Of a DNA stretch of 44,344 nt, positions 25,931-36,165 are shown piece after piece. The number at the start of each line of letters is the position of its first letter. Position 1 is the first letter of the stretch. The stretch is from Desulfonatronovibrio sp. (GTDB taxonomy: Bacteria; Desulfobacterota; Desulfovibrionia; Desulfovibrionales; Desulfonatronovibrionaceae), in NCBI GenBank assembly GCA_003566455.1, contig PXDF01000019.1, positions 1-44,344 of the forward strand, in the 5' to 3' direction. The notes under the pieces are model-generated. The model saw nothing but the letters and a program-made list of their open reading frames with translations, did not search any database and was not told the DNA's origin. The translations under genes and the position numbers were made by a program.

Positions 25931-27205
25931 TTAATGCTTGAAGGATCTCTGCCCGGTAAAGACCATGGCCACTTGAGGCACTGCCTCATTGACCGCTTCA
26001 ATAACCTCCAGGTCCCTGATGGACCCTCCTGGCTGGGCAATGGCTGTAACACCCTGGGCAATGGCTTCGTCCACTCCATCCCGAAAAGGAAAAAAACCAT
26101 CTGAAACAAGAACTGAACCAGGCAGGCCTGCCTTGGCCTTCATGGTCCGGGCCAGTATTTCATGAAGCTCAGCGCTGGAAGACTGGTCTTTTTGGGCCTT
26201 TTGCTTGAGCTGATAAATGGATTTTTTGTTTTTTTCAAAAACAAGCATGTCAGCATATTTATTATAGGCCTTCTGGATGGCCATGTCCACGCAACCAACC
26301 CGGTCCTGCTCTCCAGTGCCAATGGATATGGTGCAGCCGTTTTTTGCGAAAATAACCGAGTTGGAGGTTACGCCCGCTTCCACAGCCCAGGCGAAAAGCA
26401 GGTCTTCCATTTCCCTGGCATCGGGCTTTCTGGCCATGACTTCTTTGCCGTCTCCGGCGGCCGCGGCAGGAAGGAAGTCTTCAGGCTTCAGTATCCTGTT
26501 GGCAAAGGAAAACTGGACTATCATACCGCCATCGCTTAATGATTTGATGTCCAGAAACGGGCTGCCCTGAAAATCTTCCAGTCTGCCCAGACCGGGAATC
26601 TTCAGGATACGCAGGTTTTTTCTGGCCTGAACGATATCCAGTGCTCCCGGCTCATAATCAGGAGCAGCCAGGACTTCCAGGTAATTTTCTGCCAGAAACT
26701 GAGCGCTTTCCTTATCCAGAGGCCTGTTTAAGACTACAGCGCCACCGAATGAGGCTATCCTGTCCGCATAAAGAGCTTTTTTCACGGCTTCAAAAAGGCC
26801 CTGATCAGACCAGGACGCGCCGCAGGGGTTATTGTGCTTGAGTATGACCGCGGCAGGCTTTCGGGTCAGATACTGCAGGATATTGATACCGTTATCAACG
26901 TCAGTCAGGTTTGTCTTACCTGGATGCTTGCCCGCCTGAATCATATTTTCCTCTCTGATGGAAGATACCAGACCATAGCCCCCGGATCTGAACATTATAC
27001 CGCCCAGTTCCGGAACGCCGTCAACAGGTTCATAAAGGGCTGCGGGCTGATCAGGGTTTTCACCGTATCTGAGCCCCTTTTCCTGGTTATCAATTATCCA
27101 GGTACGTTTTTTAAACTTTACTGTCTGATCACCCAGTCTGATACTCATTTCTTGCGGAAAGGGATCTTTCAGGATATCCTTGTACATGTTTTGCAGATCA
27201 TTCAT
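25931..27205 (-). CDS. AICAR transformylase (PurH formyltransferase domain only)
   Basis: A 424-aa enzyme that formylates AICAR to FAICAR with 10-formyl-THF, the ninth step of purine synthesis. It corresponds to the C-terminal AICARFT domain of PurH: LRYGENPDQPAALY, the catalytic ILKHNNPCGA (K123, H124), and FFPFRDGVDEAIAQGVTAI near the end. The N-terminal IMP cyclohydrolase (MGS-like) domain of normal PurH (about 520 aa) is missing. The ATG follows GGAGAG, so this is not a truncated open frame. A separate IMP cyclohydrolase must be encoded elsewhere; none is in the window. Confidence 0.92.
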   Translation of the reverse strand: MNDLQNMYKDILKDPFPQEMSIRLGDQTVKFKKRTWIIDNQEKGLRYGENPDQPAALYEPVDGVPELGGIMFRSGGYGLVSSIREENMIQAGKHPGKTNLTDVDNGINILQYLTRKPAAVILKHNNPCGASWSDQGLFEAVKKALYADRIASFGGAVVLNRPLDKESAQFLAENYLEVLAAPDYEPGALDIVQARKNLRILKIPGLGRLEDFQGSPFLDIKSLSDGGMIVQFSFANRILKPEDFLPAAAAGDGKEVMARKPDAREMEDLLFAWAVEAGVTSNSVIFAKNGCTISIGTGEQDRVGCVDMAIQKAYNKYADMLVFEKNKKSIYQLKQKAQKDQSSSAELHEILARTMKAKAGLPGSVLVSDGFFPFRDGVDEAIAQGVTAIAQPGGSIRDLEVIEAVNEAVPQVAMVFTGQRSFKH

Positions 27206-27458
27206 ACCAGTAGACTCTCCATGGCTTGATTATTTTATAAAAACAAAACCCAAAGTGCGTGGGTCTGAAACACCTTTGCGCGGGCGCACCCGGATGTGAA
27301 CCAGTTTTTTCTGCCTGCTATGCCGCTGATTACTTCCATTAGCACAGGCCTGGCAAAGGAGCAAATATTTTACCCAGCTGTCAAGGGATGACTTTTAAAT
27401 GAGCAACCAAGAAAAATCCGGTCGAAAAAACCAAAGCCGGAAAACATAAGGGACCGAC
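27206..27458. other. divergent regulatory region purH-like / 100-aa gene
   Basis: This 253-bp region must hold both promoters of the divergent AICAR transformylase and 100-aa genes. A small hairpin (ACCCA/TGGGT, about 27250-27266) and a GC-rich GCGCGGGCGC stretch are visible. I see no recognisable purine riboswitch. Confidence 0.4.
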
Positions 27459-27761
27459 ATGGAAAAAGTACTTAAAAAACTGGCTGACCGGTTAAACAGC
27501 CTGGATGAAGCATCTCTGATAAGTCTATGGGATAAATATTATGAAAAGGTTCAGCAATTCACCCCCAGCCGGGAATGGGAAGAGGACATTCTGATATTGT
27601 CTCTTATCCAGTCAGTCAGGTGGAAAAATCAGCTTTTCAATCATTGTATGGCCAACCAGACTCAGGAAAGACCCGGGGAAGATAAAACATCAGTCCGGCC
27701 AGAGGTCGGGAACAAAGTCAAGAAATCCGCCAAGGTGCTCAACTTCAGGCCTAGAGAGTGA
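27459..27761 (+). CDS. small hypothetical protein, 100 aa
   Basis: A soluble, charged 100-aa protein with no signal or membrane segment. Residues 1-65 look well structured and helical (SLISLWDKYYEKVQQF, REWEEDILILSLIQ, VRWKNQLFNHCM); the last 35 are polar and basic. An AAGGGA ribosome site sits 5 bases before the ATG, which supports a real gene. Its last 72 bp overlap, tail to tail, the end of the MltF-type gene on the other strand. Function unknown; the WEEDILILSLIQ-VRWKNQLF pattern is reminiscent of a small conserved protein of Desulfovibrionales, from memory only. Confidence 0.7.
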   Translation: MEKVLKKLADRLNSLDEASLISLWDKYYEKVQQFTPSREWEEDILILSLIQSVRWKNQLFNHCMANQTQERPGEDKTSVRPEVGNKVKKSAKVLNFRPRE

Positions 27762-29120
27762 GATCATGCTGTGTAGGAGATAATAATAATACCTGACGTT
27801 ATCCACAAAATTTACTGCTTCAAAGCCGCGGGCATAGCCACGTGGCAGGGTTTCAAAGTATCTTCTGTAGCTCAAAAGGGGATATACCTCTTTCAGCTCA
27901 GACCAGCTCAGACTGTTTTTCCCCTTTCTCTCAGCCAGTTCCATGGCGTCATACAGATGCCCCAGTCCCTGGTTGTACGCGGCTAACGCGAAAAACCACT
28001 TATCCCATGAAGAAACGCCTGTTGCCTCAACCTGCTCCAGAAGATACCCGAGATACATGGCTCCGCCCATGATGCTTTGCTGGGGGTCAAGTCTGTTCTG
28101 AATTCCCAGGAAATCAGCCGTATCCAGAGTGATCTGCAGTAAACCCCGCACCCCTGTCCTGCTCTGGGCGTGGGGATCAAAATGGGACTCCTGATAGATA
28201 AGGGCTGTCAGAAGCAGAGGATCAATATTATATTCCCTGGCAGCCTCCTTGATGGTGTCCATGTAAAGGGGTAGCATGTCCTCAATGGCCCTTACAAAGT
28301 GACGAAGCTGATAATTATCCTTTTCAGAAGGAAAAAATCCAAAATATTTTTCCTTTAGGGTCAGAATATAGTGATCATCAGTCATATCTCTCCAGAATTC
28401 CGAGAACATTCTGTCCAGATTCCTGTACCTGCCGCCCCATAACCAGGAGTATCCATACTCGGTATTGAAGACGTAAGTTTTATGGACTTCAGGAAAAAAG
28501 CCATGCCATAGATCAAAGTTGAGTTCATCAACAAGGCCAAAGCGAAATTCGCGGTTGGACAATTGATGGAAAAAATCCTCACCAACATTGTGAATCGGAG
28601 TCAGGTCAATGGAACACCCAAGGTCATCTTCCAGCCCTGTAATTTTACTGGAAAACACAGGCCGTTCAGGAGCAATCACCTGAGTAAAGCACAGGTCGTC
28701 AATGCTTCTTAAGGGATAGCGCCATTGATTGTGAGCTATAAGAATCCGGCTGGCCATGTACTCGGGGCCAGTAACGATATCATCCCATGCCTGCCGGGAG
28801 ACTCCAGGCTCGGCAATGAGCAGGTTGGCCTTGCCGGACTGAATCATGGCTATGCCGTCCAGAAAACTGTCCACCCTGACCCAGACAGGCTTTAACCTGT
28901 GTCTGGAAGTGAAATATTCCACCAGCTCTTTTTCAAAGCCTGGCCCGTATGGGGAAAGGTCGTCCTTGATCCTGCCCGAATCCATGTAAGCAACCAGCAG
29001 CTTGTCCTGTGACCAGTAGTTTTTTTGGTGGTATGAATAACCTGTCACAAGGCAGAACTGGATGAAAACCAGCACAAAAAGCAATATTTTTTGGTTGCGT
29101 ATTTCCTTTTTTTCTTTCAT
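27690..29120 (-). CDS. MltF-type lytic transglycosylase with solute-binding domain
   Basis: A 476-aa periplasmic or membrane-anchored protein. An N-terminal hydrophobic helix (11-28) is followed by a periplasmic-binding-protein-like module (40-265). The SLT lysozyme-like domain (about 290-450) has the catalytic glutamate E311 in IYQESHFDPHAQS and GVRGLLQIT and ALAAYNQGLGH motifs. The domain order matches MltF, whose binding domain senses murein turnover products and regulates cleavage. No ribosome site is visible before the ATG, and the leader is very AT-rich. Confidence 0.9.
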   Translation of the reverse strand: MKEKKEIRNQKILLFVLVFIQFCLVTGYSYHQKNYWSQDKLLVAYMDSGRIKDDLSPYGPGFEKELVEYFTSRHRLKPVWVRVDSFLDGIAMIQSGKANLLIAEPGVSRQAWDDIVTGPEYMASRILIAHNQWRYPLRSIDDLCFTQVIAPERPVFSSKITGLEDDLGCSIDLTPIHNVGEDFFHQLSNREFRFGLVDELNFDLWHGFFPEVHKTYVFNTEYGYSWLWGGRYRNLDRMFSEFWRDMTDDHYILTLKEKYFGFFPSEKDNYQLRHFVRAIEDMLPLYMDTIKEAAREYNIDPLLLTALIYQESHFDPHAQSRTGVRGLLQITLDTADFLGIQNRLDPQQSIMGGAMYLGYLLEQVEATGVSSWDKWFFALAAYNQGLGHLYDAMELAERKGKNSLSWSELKEVYPLLSYRRYFETLPRGYARGFEAVNFVDNVRYYYYLLHSMISLSRPEVEHLGGFLDFVPDLWPD

Positions 29121-29207
29121 TTAAAAATAATAAAGTTAAATTATATAAAGCATAACTTTTTATAATATAATCATTAATCATAAATAGCAAACTATATATT
29201 TCATGAA

Positions 29208-30560
<1,353 letters not shown>

Positions 30561-30613
30561 TGTCCTTGATGATGACTGAGGCTGGGCATTCCCGCGAGGG
30601 CCATTAATTTAGA

Positions 30614-31486
30614 ATGCAAAGAAATATGTTGGAGAATCCGGTATTAAAATCGCAATCAAGGATTGTCTCGTTAATGGGCAAACTCAAGCTCCATCCACCC
30701 AATTGCCTTCTCCTGGAAGGGGGATCATCCCAGGAGCGCAAACTTCTGTCCCTTTACTGGTCCATGTCCCTCAACTGCCAGGGCGATGCAGGCCCTTGTC
30801 TTCGATGTAGACCCTGTGTCCAGATCAGAGATGAGTCCTTCAGGGATTTGTATTTTCTGGGTTCAGGCGATAAGGTCAAGATTGATCAGATAAGAGAGCT
30901 CAGAACCATCTATTCCCAGAAACCGCATTTTTCCTGGAGAGTGGTGGTCATCTCCGAAGCCCAGGCCCTTAGAGGGGAACCAGCAAACGCCCTGCTAAAA
31001 TCTCTGGAAGAACCAGCACCGGGCAACAGCTTTGTTCTGCTGGCGCCACAACGCGAAGGCGTATTTTCAACGCTGGTCTCCAGAAGCGTTGTCATGACTT
31101 TGAGTCGACAGGCGGGTATTAATTTTGATGAAGACCTGGAACTGGTCTTCAGGGAGCTGAAGGATTTTGTCCGCACCGGCAAAGGATGGCTGAACAGGAC
31201 TGCAGGCAAAAACAAGCCTGATATTATTCAGACCAGGCAGATAGTTTCCAGATGCAGACATGAACTTGTCTTATCAATGCTGAAAAATGACAGCCAGAAT
31301 CTCTTTCACCAATATTCTCCGCTGGACCGGTACCATGTCCAGAATATTTTAACAAAAGCTGAACATTGTCTGGCTCTAAACTATATCAGGGTGGACCTGG
31401 TTGTTGAATGGCTGGCAGTCAGCCTCTGGAAAAATTTCAACTGTAGAGAGAAAGATGTTTACAGAACAAGACATTTATCTGTTTAA
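30614..31486 (+). CDS. DNA polymerase III delta-prime-like clamp-loader subunit
   Basis: A 290-aa protein of the clamp-loader AAA family, which helps load the sliding clamp during replication. A four-cysteine zinc module (C55, C62, C65, C68 in CQGDAGPCLRCRPC) is present, as is WRVVVISEAQALRGEPANALLKSLEEP, the delta-prime/tau signature with the LLKSLEEP helix. The P-loop position is degenerate (LLLEGGSSQERK), as expected for a non-ATPase delta-prime subunit. The start is uncertain, since the ribosome site is weak. The end overlaps glgB by 32 bp. Confidence 0.85.
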   Translation: MQRNMLENPVLKSQSRIVSLMGKLKLHPPNCLLLEGGSSQERKLLSLYWSMSLNCQGDAGPCLRCRPCVQIRDESFRDLYFLGSGDKVKIDQIRELRTIYSQKPHFSWRVVVISEAQALRGEPANALLKSLEEPAPGNSFVLLAPQREGVFSTLVSRSVVMTLSRQAGINFDEDLELVFRELKDFVRTGKGWLNRTAGKNKPDIIQTRQIVSRCRHELVLSMLKNDSQNLFHQYSPLDRYHVQNILTKAEHCLALNYIRVDLVVEWLAVSLWKNFNCREKDVYRTRHLSV

Positions 31487-33338
31487 ACAGGGCCGGCATT
31501 TCAGGCTTTATCAACATCTTGGAGCTCAGGTGGTCACCCATGGAGGGGTCAGGGGGACCTACTTCGGTGTCTGGGCACCCAATGCCAGTTCCGTATCGGT
31601 TATAGGCGATTTCAATCACTGGACCCCGGGTTCGCACCAGCTCAATGCCAGAACCGACGGCTCAGGGATATGGGAAGGTTTTGTTTCTCAGGCCATGCCA
31701 GGTCATAACTATAAGTTTCATGTTGAGTCCAGGTTTGACGGTTATCGCGCTGACAAGGGCGATCCCCTGGCTTTTTTCTGGGAAATATCCCCTAAAACCG
31801 CATCCAGGATCTGGAAGATGGACTATAACTGGAAGGACCGGGACTGGATGGAAAAACGAGGGGAAAAAAGCAGCCTGGCCACGCCTGTGGCCGTTTACGA
31901 GATGCACCTTGGTTCCTGGAAGCGCGACCCCAGGGATCATTCCCGTTTTTTAAGCTACAGAGAACTGGCGGATATGCTTCCAGAGTATCTGAAACAGATG
32001 GGCTATACCCATGTGGAGTTTATGCCCGTGGGAGAACACCCGTTTTACGGTTCCTGGGGCTATCAGTGTCTGGGCTTTTTCGCCCCGTCCAGCAGATACG
32101 GTACTCCTCAGGAATTCATGGGCCTCATAGATGCTTTGCACCAGCATGACATCGGGGTTATCCTGGATTGGGTTCCATCTCATTTTCCCACTGATGAATA
32201 CGGCCTGGGATATTTTGACGGGACCCATCTCTACGAACATAGGGATCCGCGCAAGGGTTTTCATCCTGACTGGAAAAGCTTTATTTTCAATTACGGCCGG
32301 AACGAGGTGGTCAATTTCCTCATAAGCAGCGCATTGTTCTGGCTGGACAAATATCATATTGACGGCTTGAGGCTGGACGCGGTGGCTTCCATGCTTTACC
32401 TGGACTACTCCAGAGAGAATGGAGAGTGGATCCCCAATGAATTCGGAGGCAATGAAAATCTTGATGCCATCAATTTTCTCAAAACCTTAAACAGTGCGGT
32501 TTATGAAAATTATCCCGATGTTCAGACTTTTGCTGAAGAATCCACATCATGGCCCATGGTATCAAGGCCAACTTATGTGGGCGGGCTTGGTTTCGGCTAC
32601 AAATGGAATATGGGCTGGATGAATGATACACTGAGTTACATGTCCAAGGACCCGGTGTTTCGCAAGTTTCACCATGACCAGCTGACCTTCAGCATCTGGT
32701 ATGCTTATTCAGAAAATTTCGTCCTTCCCCTGTCTCATGACGAGGTGGTCCATGGCAAAGGATCACTCATCAGTAAGATGCCCGGGGACGACTGGCAGAG
32801 ATTCGCCAATCTCAGGCTGCTCCTGGGATACATGTACGCCCATCCCGGGAAAAAGATGACCTTTATGGGATCGGAGTTTGGACAATGGTCTGAGTGGAAC
32901 CACGACACCAGCCTGGACTGGCATCTTCTTGAACATGAGCCTCATTGGAAGCTGAATCTGTGGATGTCCCGCCTTAATCAATATTACAGGGAACACCCCC
33001 AGCTCTATGAACTTGATTTTTCCAGGAAGGGTTTTTCCTGGGTTGACTGCCATAACGCTGATGACAGCATTCTATCCTTCCTGCGCTTTGACAAAAGCAA
33101 CAACCAGCTGCTGGTAGTGGCAAATTTCACGCCTGTACCCAGAACCGGTTATCGAATCGGGGTTTCTTCATCAAAAACCTGGATTGAGACCCTGAACAGC
33201 GACCATGCCGATTTTGGGGGGTCAAACCTCATCAACCATGGAAGGGTTTTTCCTCACAACGAGCCGGCGCACGGTTATTACCACTCTCTGGAACTGAATC
33301 TTCCTCCCCTGGGGATAACATTTCTGGAGATGGAATAA
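31455..33338 (+). CDS. glgB: 1,4-alpha-glucan branching enzyme
   Basis: A 627-aa GH13 enzyme that makes alpha-1,6 branches in glycogen. An N-terminal CBM48 module (WAPNASSVSVIGDFNHW) is followed by the TIM barrel: the nucleophile is D308 in DGLRLDAVASML, the acid/base glutamate E361 in TFAEESTSWP, and LSHDEVVHGKGS holds the third carboxylate. A C-terminal beta domain ends the protein. It lacks the extra N-terminal domain of E. coli GlgB. I prefer the ATG at 31455, after GAGAGAAAG, over an in-frame ATG at 31401. It overlaps the upstream gene and abuts malQ, so coupling is likely. Confidence 0.96.
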   Translation: MFTEQDIYLFKQGRHFRLYQHLGAQVVTHGGVRGTYFGVWAPNASSVSVIGDFNHWTPGSHQLNARTDGSGIWEGFVSQAMPGHNYKFHVESRFDGYRADKGDPLAFFWEISPKTASRIWKMDYNWKDRDWMEKRGEKSSLATPVAVYEMHLGSWKRDPRDHSRFLSYRELADMLPEYLKQMGYTHVEFMPVGEHPFYGSWGYQCLGFFAPSSRYGTPQEFMGLIDALHQHDIGVILDWVPSHFPTDEYGLGYFDGTHLYEHRDPRKGFHPDWKSFIFNYGRNEVVNFLISSALFWLDKYHIDGLRLDAVASMLYLDYSRENGEWIPNEFGGNENLDAINFLKTLNSAVYENYPDVQTFAEESTSWPMVSRPTYVGGLGFGYKWNMGWMNDTLSYMSKDPVFRKFHHDQLTFSIWYAYSENFVLPLSHDEVVHGKGSLISKMPGDDWQRFANLRLLLGYMYAHPGKKMTFMGSEFGQWSEWNHDTSLDWHLLEHEPHWKLNLWMSRLNQYYREHPQLYELDFSRKGFSWVDCHNADDSILSFLRFDKSNNQLLVVANFTPVPRTGYRIGVSSSKTWIETLNSDHADFGGSNLINHGRVFPHNEPAHGYYHSLELNLPPLGITFLEME

Positions 33339-34859
33339 ATGAACAGGTGCAGTGGAATTCTCATGCATATATCTTCCCTGCCTTCAAAATTCGGGGTAGG
33401 GGACATGGGAGAAGGAGCATACTCTTTTGTGGACTTTCTGGCCAGGACAGGTCAGAAAGTCTGGCAGATCCTGCCCCTTAACCCCACCACCCCGGGAACC
33501 GGAAATTCACCATACTCCAGTTACAGTGCCTTTGCCGGGAACCCTCTGTTTATAGACCCCTTATCCCTGGTAGAATCAGGTGTTCTTTACCCTGAGGACC
33601 TGGGAGAGATCCCAGAATTTTCTTGGGTGAGAACCGAATATGAACGGGCCTGGCAGTATAAGAAAATGCTGCTGGACAGGGCATTTTTCAGAAACATGGC
33701 TGACATAGAGTCTGATCCGGGATTTATGCTGTTTTGCCGGAAGAGCTCTTTCTGGCTGGATGATTTCTCCGTGTTCAGCGCCTTGAAATCCAGATACAAG
33801 GGAGCGCCATGGTATAGATGGCCCATTGAGGTCCGTTTCAAAAACAAGGAACAGATTCAGCATATTAACAACAATCTGGAAGAGCTGGTGCTCAGGGAGA
33901 AGTACTGGCAGTATCTTTTCTATTCCCAATGGAGCAAACTCAAGACCTACGCCAACAATCAGCATATAATAATATTTGGCGACCTGCCCATATACGTCAG
34001 TCTGGACAGCTGCGATATCTGGTCTCATGCTGATATTTTCCTTTTGGACCAAGATAATATGCCCACATATGTTGCAGGGGCTCCTCCGGATTACTTCAGC
34101 GAAACAGGTCAGCTTTGGGGCAACCCTCTTTATGACTGGCAGGCGTGCGAAAGGGAGGATTTTCTGTGGTGGAGGAAGCGAATTGAGCAGAATCTGATCA
34201 TGTTTGACCTGCTCAGGTTTGATCATTTTCGAGGCTTTGCCGCCTACTGGGAGATAGACGCAGGGGAAAAGACAGCTGTCAATGGACAGTGGAAAAAGGG
34301 GCCAGGCGCAAAATTTCTGTCCAGGATTACTGAAAGCTTTTCACCGGCTCAGTTTGTTGCTGAAGATCTTGGCCATATAACGCCTGATGTTCTGGAACTG
34401 CGCGACAGATTCGGTCTGCCGGGCATGAAGGTGCTCCAGTTCGCCTTTGGTCCGGATATGCCGGACAATCCTTATATTCCCCATAACCATGTCTATAATT
34501 GCGTTGTATACACCGGCACCCATGACAACAACACCATAATCGGCTGGTTTGAAAATGAACTGGATAAAGAATCTGTTTCCAGGCTCAGGGAATACCTGGG
34601 AAAAGATGTTGGCAGGAAAGATATCTGTCTAGAATTGATACGTTCAGCCATGTCTTCCCCGGCCAGATTCTGCGTGATCCCCATGCAGGATTTTTTATGT
34701 CTTGACCAGCAATCAAGAATGAACAGACCTTCCACCTCCAGCGGCAACTGGGAATGGCGGCTATTGCCTAAACTTTTAAATCAGGGTATTGAAGATTTTC
34801 TGACTCGCTTTACCTACATCTATGGAAGGACAAACCACAGACAGGGAGACTTTGGGTGA
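33339..34859 (+). CDS. malQ: 4-alpha-glucanotransferase (amylomaltase)
   Basis: A 506-aa GH77 enzyme that transfers alpha-1,4-glucan segments between oligosaccharides in glycogen or maltodextrin metabolism. NSPYSSYSAFAGNPLFIDP near the N terminus is a family signature. The nucleophile is D295 in LRFDHFRGFAAYWE and the acid/base E342 in VAEDLGHITPDV; the late YTGTHDNNTIIGW motif gives the third acid. The ATG follows the glgB stop with no gap, and its own stop overlaps the next gene's GTG, so translation is coupled on both sides. No glgA, glgC or glgP is in the window. Confidence 0.96.
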   Translation: MNRCSGILMHISSLPSKFGVGDMGEGAYSFVDFLARTGQKVWQILPLNPTTPGTGNSPYSSYSAFAGNPLFIDPLSLVESGVLYPEDLGEIPEFSWVRTEYERAWQYKKMLLDRAFFRNMADIESDPGFMLFCRKSSFWLDDFSVFSALKSRYKGAPWYRWPIEVRFKNKEQIQHINNNLEELVLREKYWQYLFYSQWSKLKTYANNQHIIIFGDLPIYVSLDSCDIWSHADIFLLDQDNMPTYVAGAPPDYFSETGQLWGNPLYDWQACEREDFLWWRKRIEQNLIMFDLLRFDHFRGFAAYWEIDAGEKTAVNGQWKKGPGAKFLSRITESFSPAQFVAEDLGHITPDVLELRDRFGLPGMKVLQFAFGPDMPDNPYIPHNHVYNCVVYTGTHDNNTIIGWFENELDKESVSRLREYLGKDVGRKDICLELIRSAMSSPARFCVIPMQDFLCLDQQSRMNRPSTSSGNWEWRLLPKLLNQGIEDFLTRFTYIYGRTNHRQGDFG

Positions 34860-35695
34860 ACGCTTTCAGAGTATTGTTCTTGACCCTTGTATTTGTCTTC
34901 AGCATGCTTTTTCTGGTACAGAACACACCCGTCCTTGACACCAGGGCCAGCCTGATTCTGGATTTATGGTGGGTTGAATTGAGTTCGCCGGAGATTGCTT
35001 TTTATGTGTTTGTTTTTATGTGTTTTGTCTTGGGCATTGTTTTCGGAGCAATCGCCTTTTCCCCAGGAAACAGGGAGTCGCGAGAAAAGCTTAAACTGCT
35101 CAGGCTGAAAATAAAAAACTTGACCCGGGAGATCATTGGTATGCAGAAAAAGGAAGAGAAACAAGAGGAAAAGCCGGCTGAGGATTTCAAGATTAAGGAA
35201 CAGGAACCGGCTGAAGATCTCAAATCCCAGCCTGAGCATCCGAGCCTGGAAAAGGATGTTGAAATAAAAACCGGAGGAGCAGCTGGAAAGCTGGCCCTGG
35301 TGGGGGTTTTTGCCTTATTTATCCTTGTAACGGCCCTTTATTTCTTCATGGATCAGAAAATTTCAGATTTCCAGACCCAGATGGAGCTGACCATTCAAAA
35401 CAGTGCCCAGGCTGTTGATCTTACCCAAAGGCTGGAGCAGGACACTGCTGAGTTAAAGGGAGAGGTTTCAATTCTTTCCAGTTCCTTGATGGAGCATGAA
35501 AAGGAAATTTCCGCCCTGCAGCGCCTTCCTCAGGATACAATGGATTATCTGACCATGATGCTCATTAATGAGTACGCGGTGAAAATCGACCAGTTGATGG
35601 AGAGGGCCGAGTCTGAAAAGGACAGGGAAATCCTGGAGGAGGTTCTTGAGTCCATTGGAAGGGCTCTTGATCACTACAAGGAAAAGGTCAACTGA
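34856..35695 (+). CDS. LapA-like membrane protein with extra coiled-coil domain
   Basis: A 279-aa inner-membrane protein beginning with GTG that overlaps the malQ stop by 3 bp. Residues 1-68 match LapA/DUF1049: two transmembrane helices (about 5-21, 47-67) with the VQN motif (21-23). A charged, proline- and glutamate-rich linker (95-138) contains two similar EEKPAED / EQEPAED units. A third transmembrane helix (about 145-165) precedes a C-terminal coiled coil (166-279). LapA of E. coli works with LapB in lipopolysaccharide control; this one is far longer than the usual 100 aa. Function of the tail is unknown. Confidence 0.7.
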   Translation: MNAFRVLFLTLVFVFSMLFLVQNTPVLDTRASLILDLWWVELSSPEIAFYVFVFMCFVLGIVFGAIAFSPGNRESREKLKLLRLKIKNLTREIIGMQKKEEKQEEKPAEDFKIKEQEPAEDLKSQPEHPSLEKDVEIKTGGAAGKLALVGVFALFILVTALYFFMDQKISDFQTQMELTIQNSAQAVDLTQRLEQDTAELKGEVSILSSSLMEHEKEISALQRLPQDTMDYLTMMLINEYAVKIDQLMERAESEKDREILEEVLESIGRALDHYKEKVN

Positions 35696-35699
35696 CAGG

Positions 35700-35726
35700 G
35701 CGCTGGGATTCTTTCATCCATAGCGC
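35700..35726. terminator. possible bidirectional terminator
   Basis: GCGCTGGGAT (35700-35709) pairs with ATCC-A-TAGCGC (35716-35726) with one bulged A and a 6-base loop. A short T run follows on the plus strand. It lies between convergent genes (lapA-like stop 35695, thioesterase stop 35740). Confidence 0.5.
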
Positions 35727-35739
35727 TTTCATCCGGCAT

Positions 35740-36165
35740 TTACTCGCTGCAAATCTTTTTCAGCCAACTGGGCACCCGCACGGGCCTGCCCTTTTCATTT
35801 ACGCAGGCGTGGCCAGTCTGCCCCATAGCCAGAACAACGCTTTTGTCTTCATTTATGACCTCGTAATCAAAGGTAAATGACGCCCGTCCCCAATTACTGA
35901 TGGCCGCCCGGATAAAAACCAGATCATCAAACCTGGCCGGACGGAAATAACGACATGAAGCGCTGAAAACAGGCAGGTACACGCCTCTTTGTTCAATAAG
36001 CACGTAACTCATTCCCTGCTGGCGGATATAGCCGCTTCTGGCCATCTCAAACCAGTGCAGATAATTTGCGTAGTACACCACTCCCATGGCATCGGTTTCT
36101 CCATAAGAAACCCTGTGGGCATGCCAGATTTCAGGGAGGGGAAAATGATTGGACGGGGTATTCAT
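35740..36165 (-). CDS. YbgC-type acyl-CoA thioesterase (hotdog fold)
   Basis: A 141-aa hotdog-fold thioesterase of the 4-hydroxybenzoyl-CoA/YbgC class, hydrolysing acyl-CoA esters. The active-site motif is ETDAMGVVYYANYLHWFEMAR with the catalytic aspartate near residue 25. YFRPARFDDLVFIRAAI is the conserved core. Its ATG overlaps the stop of the PGM-like gene by 4 bp, making it the last gene of the amino-acid run. No tol-pal gene, the common neighbour of ybgC, is here, so the substrate is open. Confidence 0.9.
   Translation of the reverse strand: MNTPSNHFPLPEIWHAHRVSYGETDAMGVVYYANYLHWFEMARSGYIRQQGMSYVLIEQRGVYLPVFSASCRYFRPARFDDLVFIRAAISNWGRASFTFDYEVINEDKSVVLAMGQTGHACVNEKGRPVRVPSWLKKICSE

Noticed and set aside
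27206-27458. Purine riboswitch upstream of the AICAR transformylase gene
   Set aside because: I could not find the conserved three-way-junction core; only a small 5-bp hairpin is visible.
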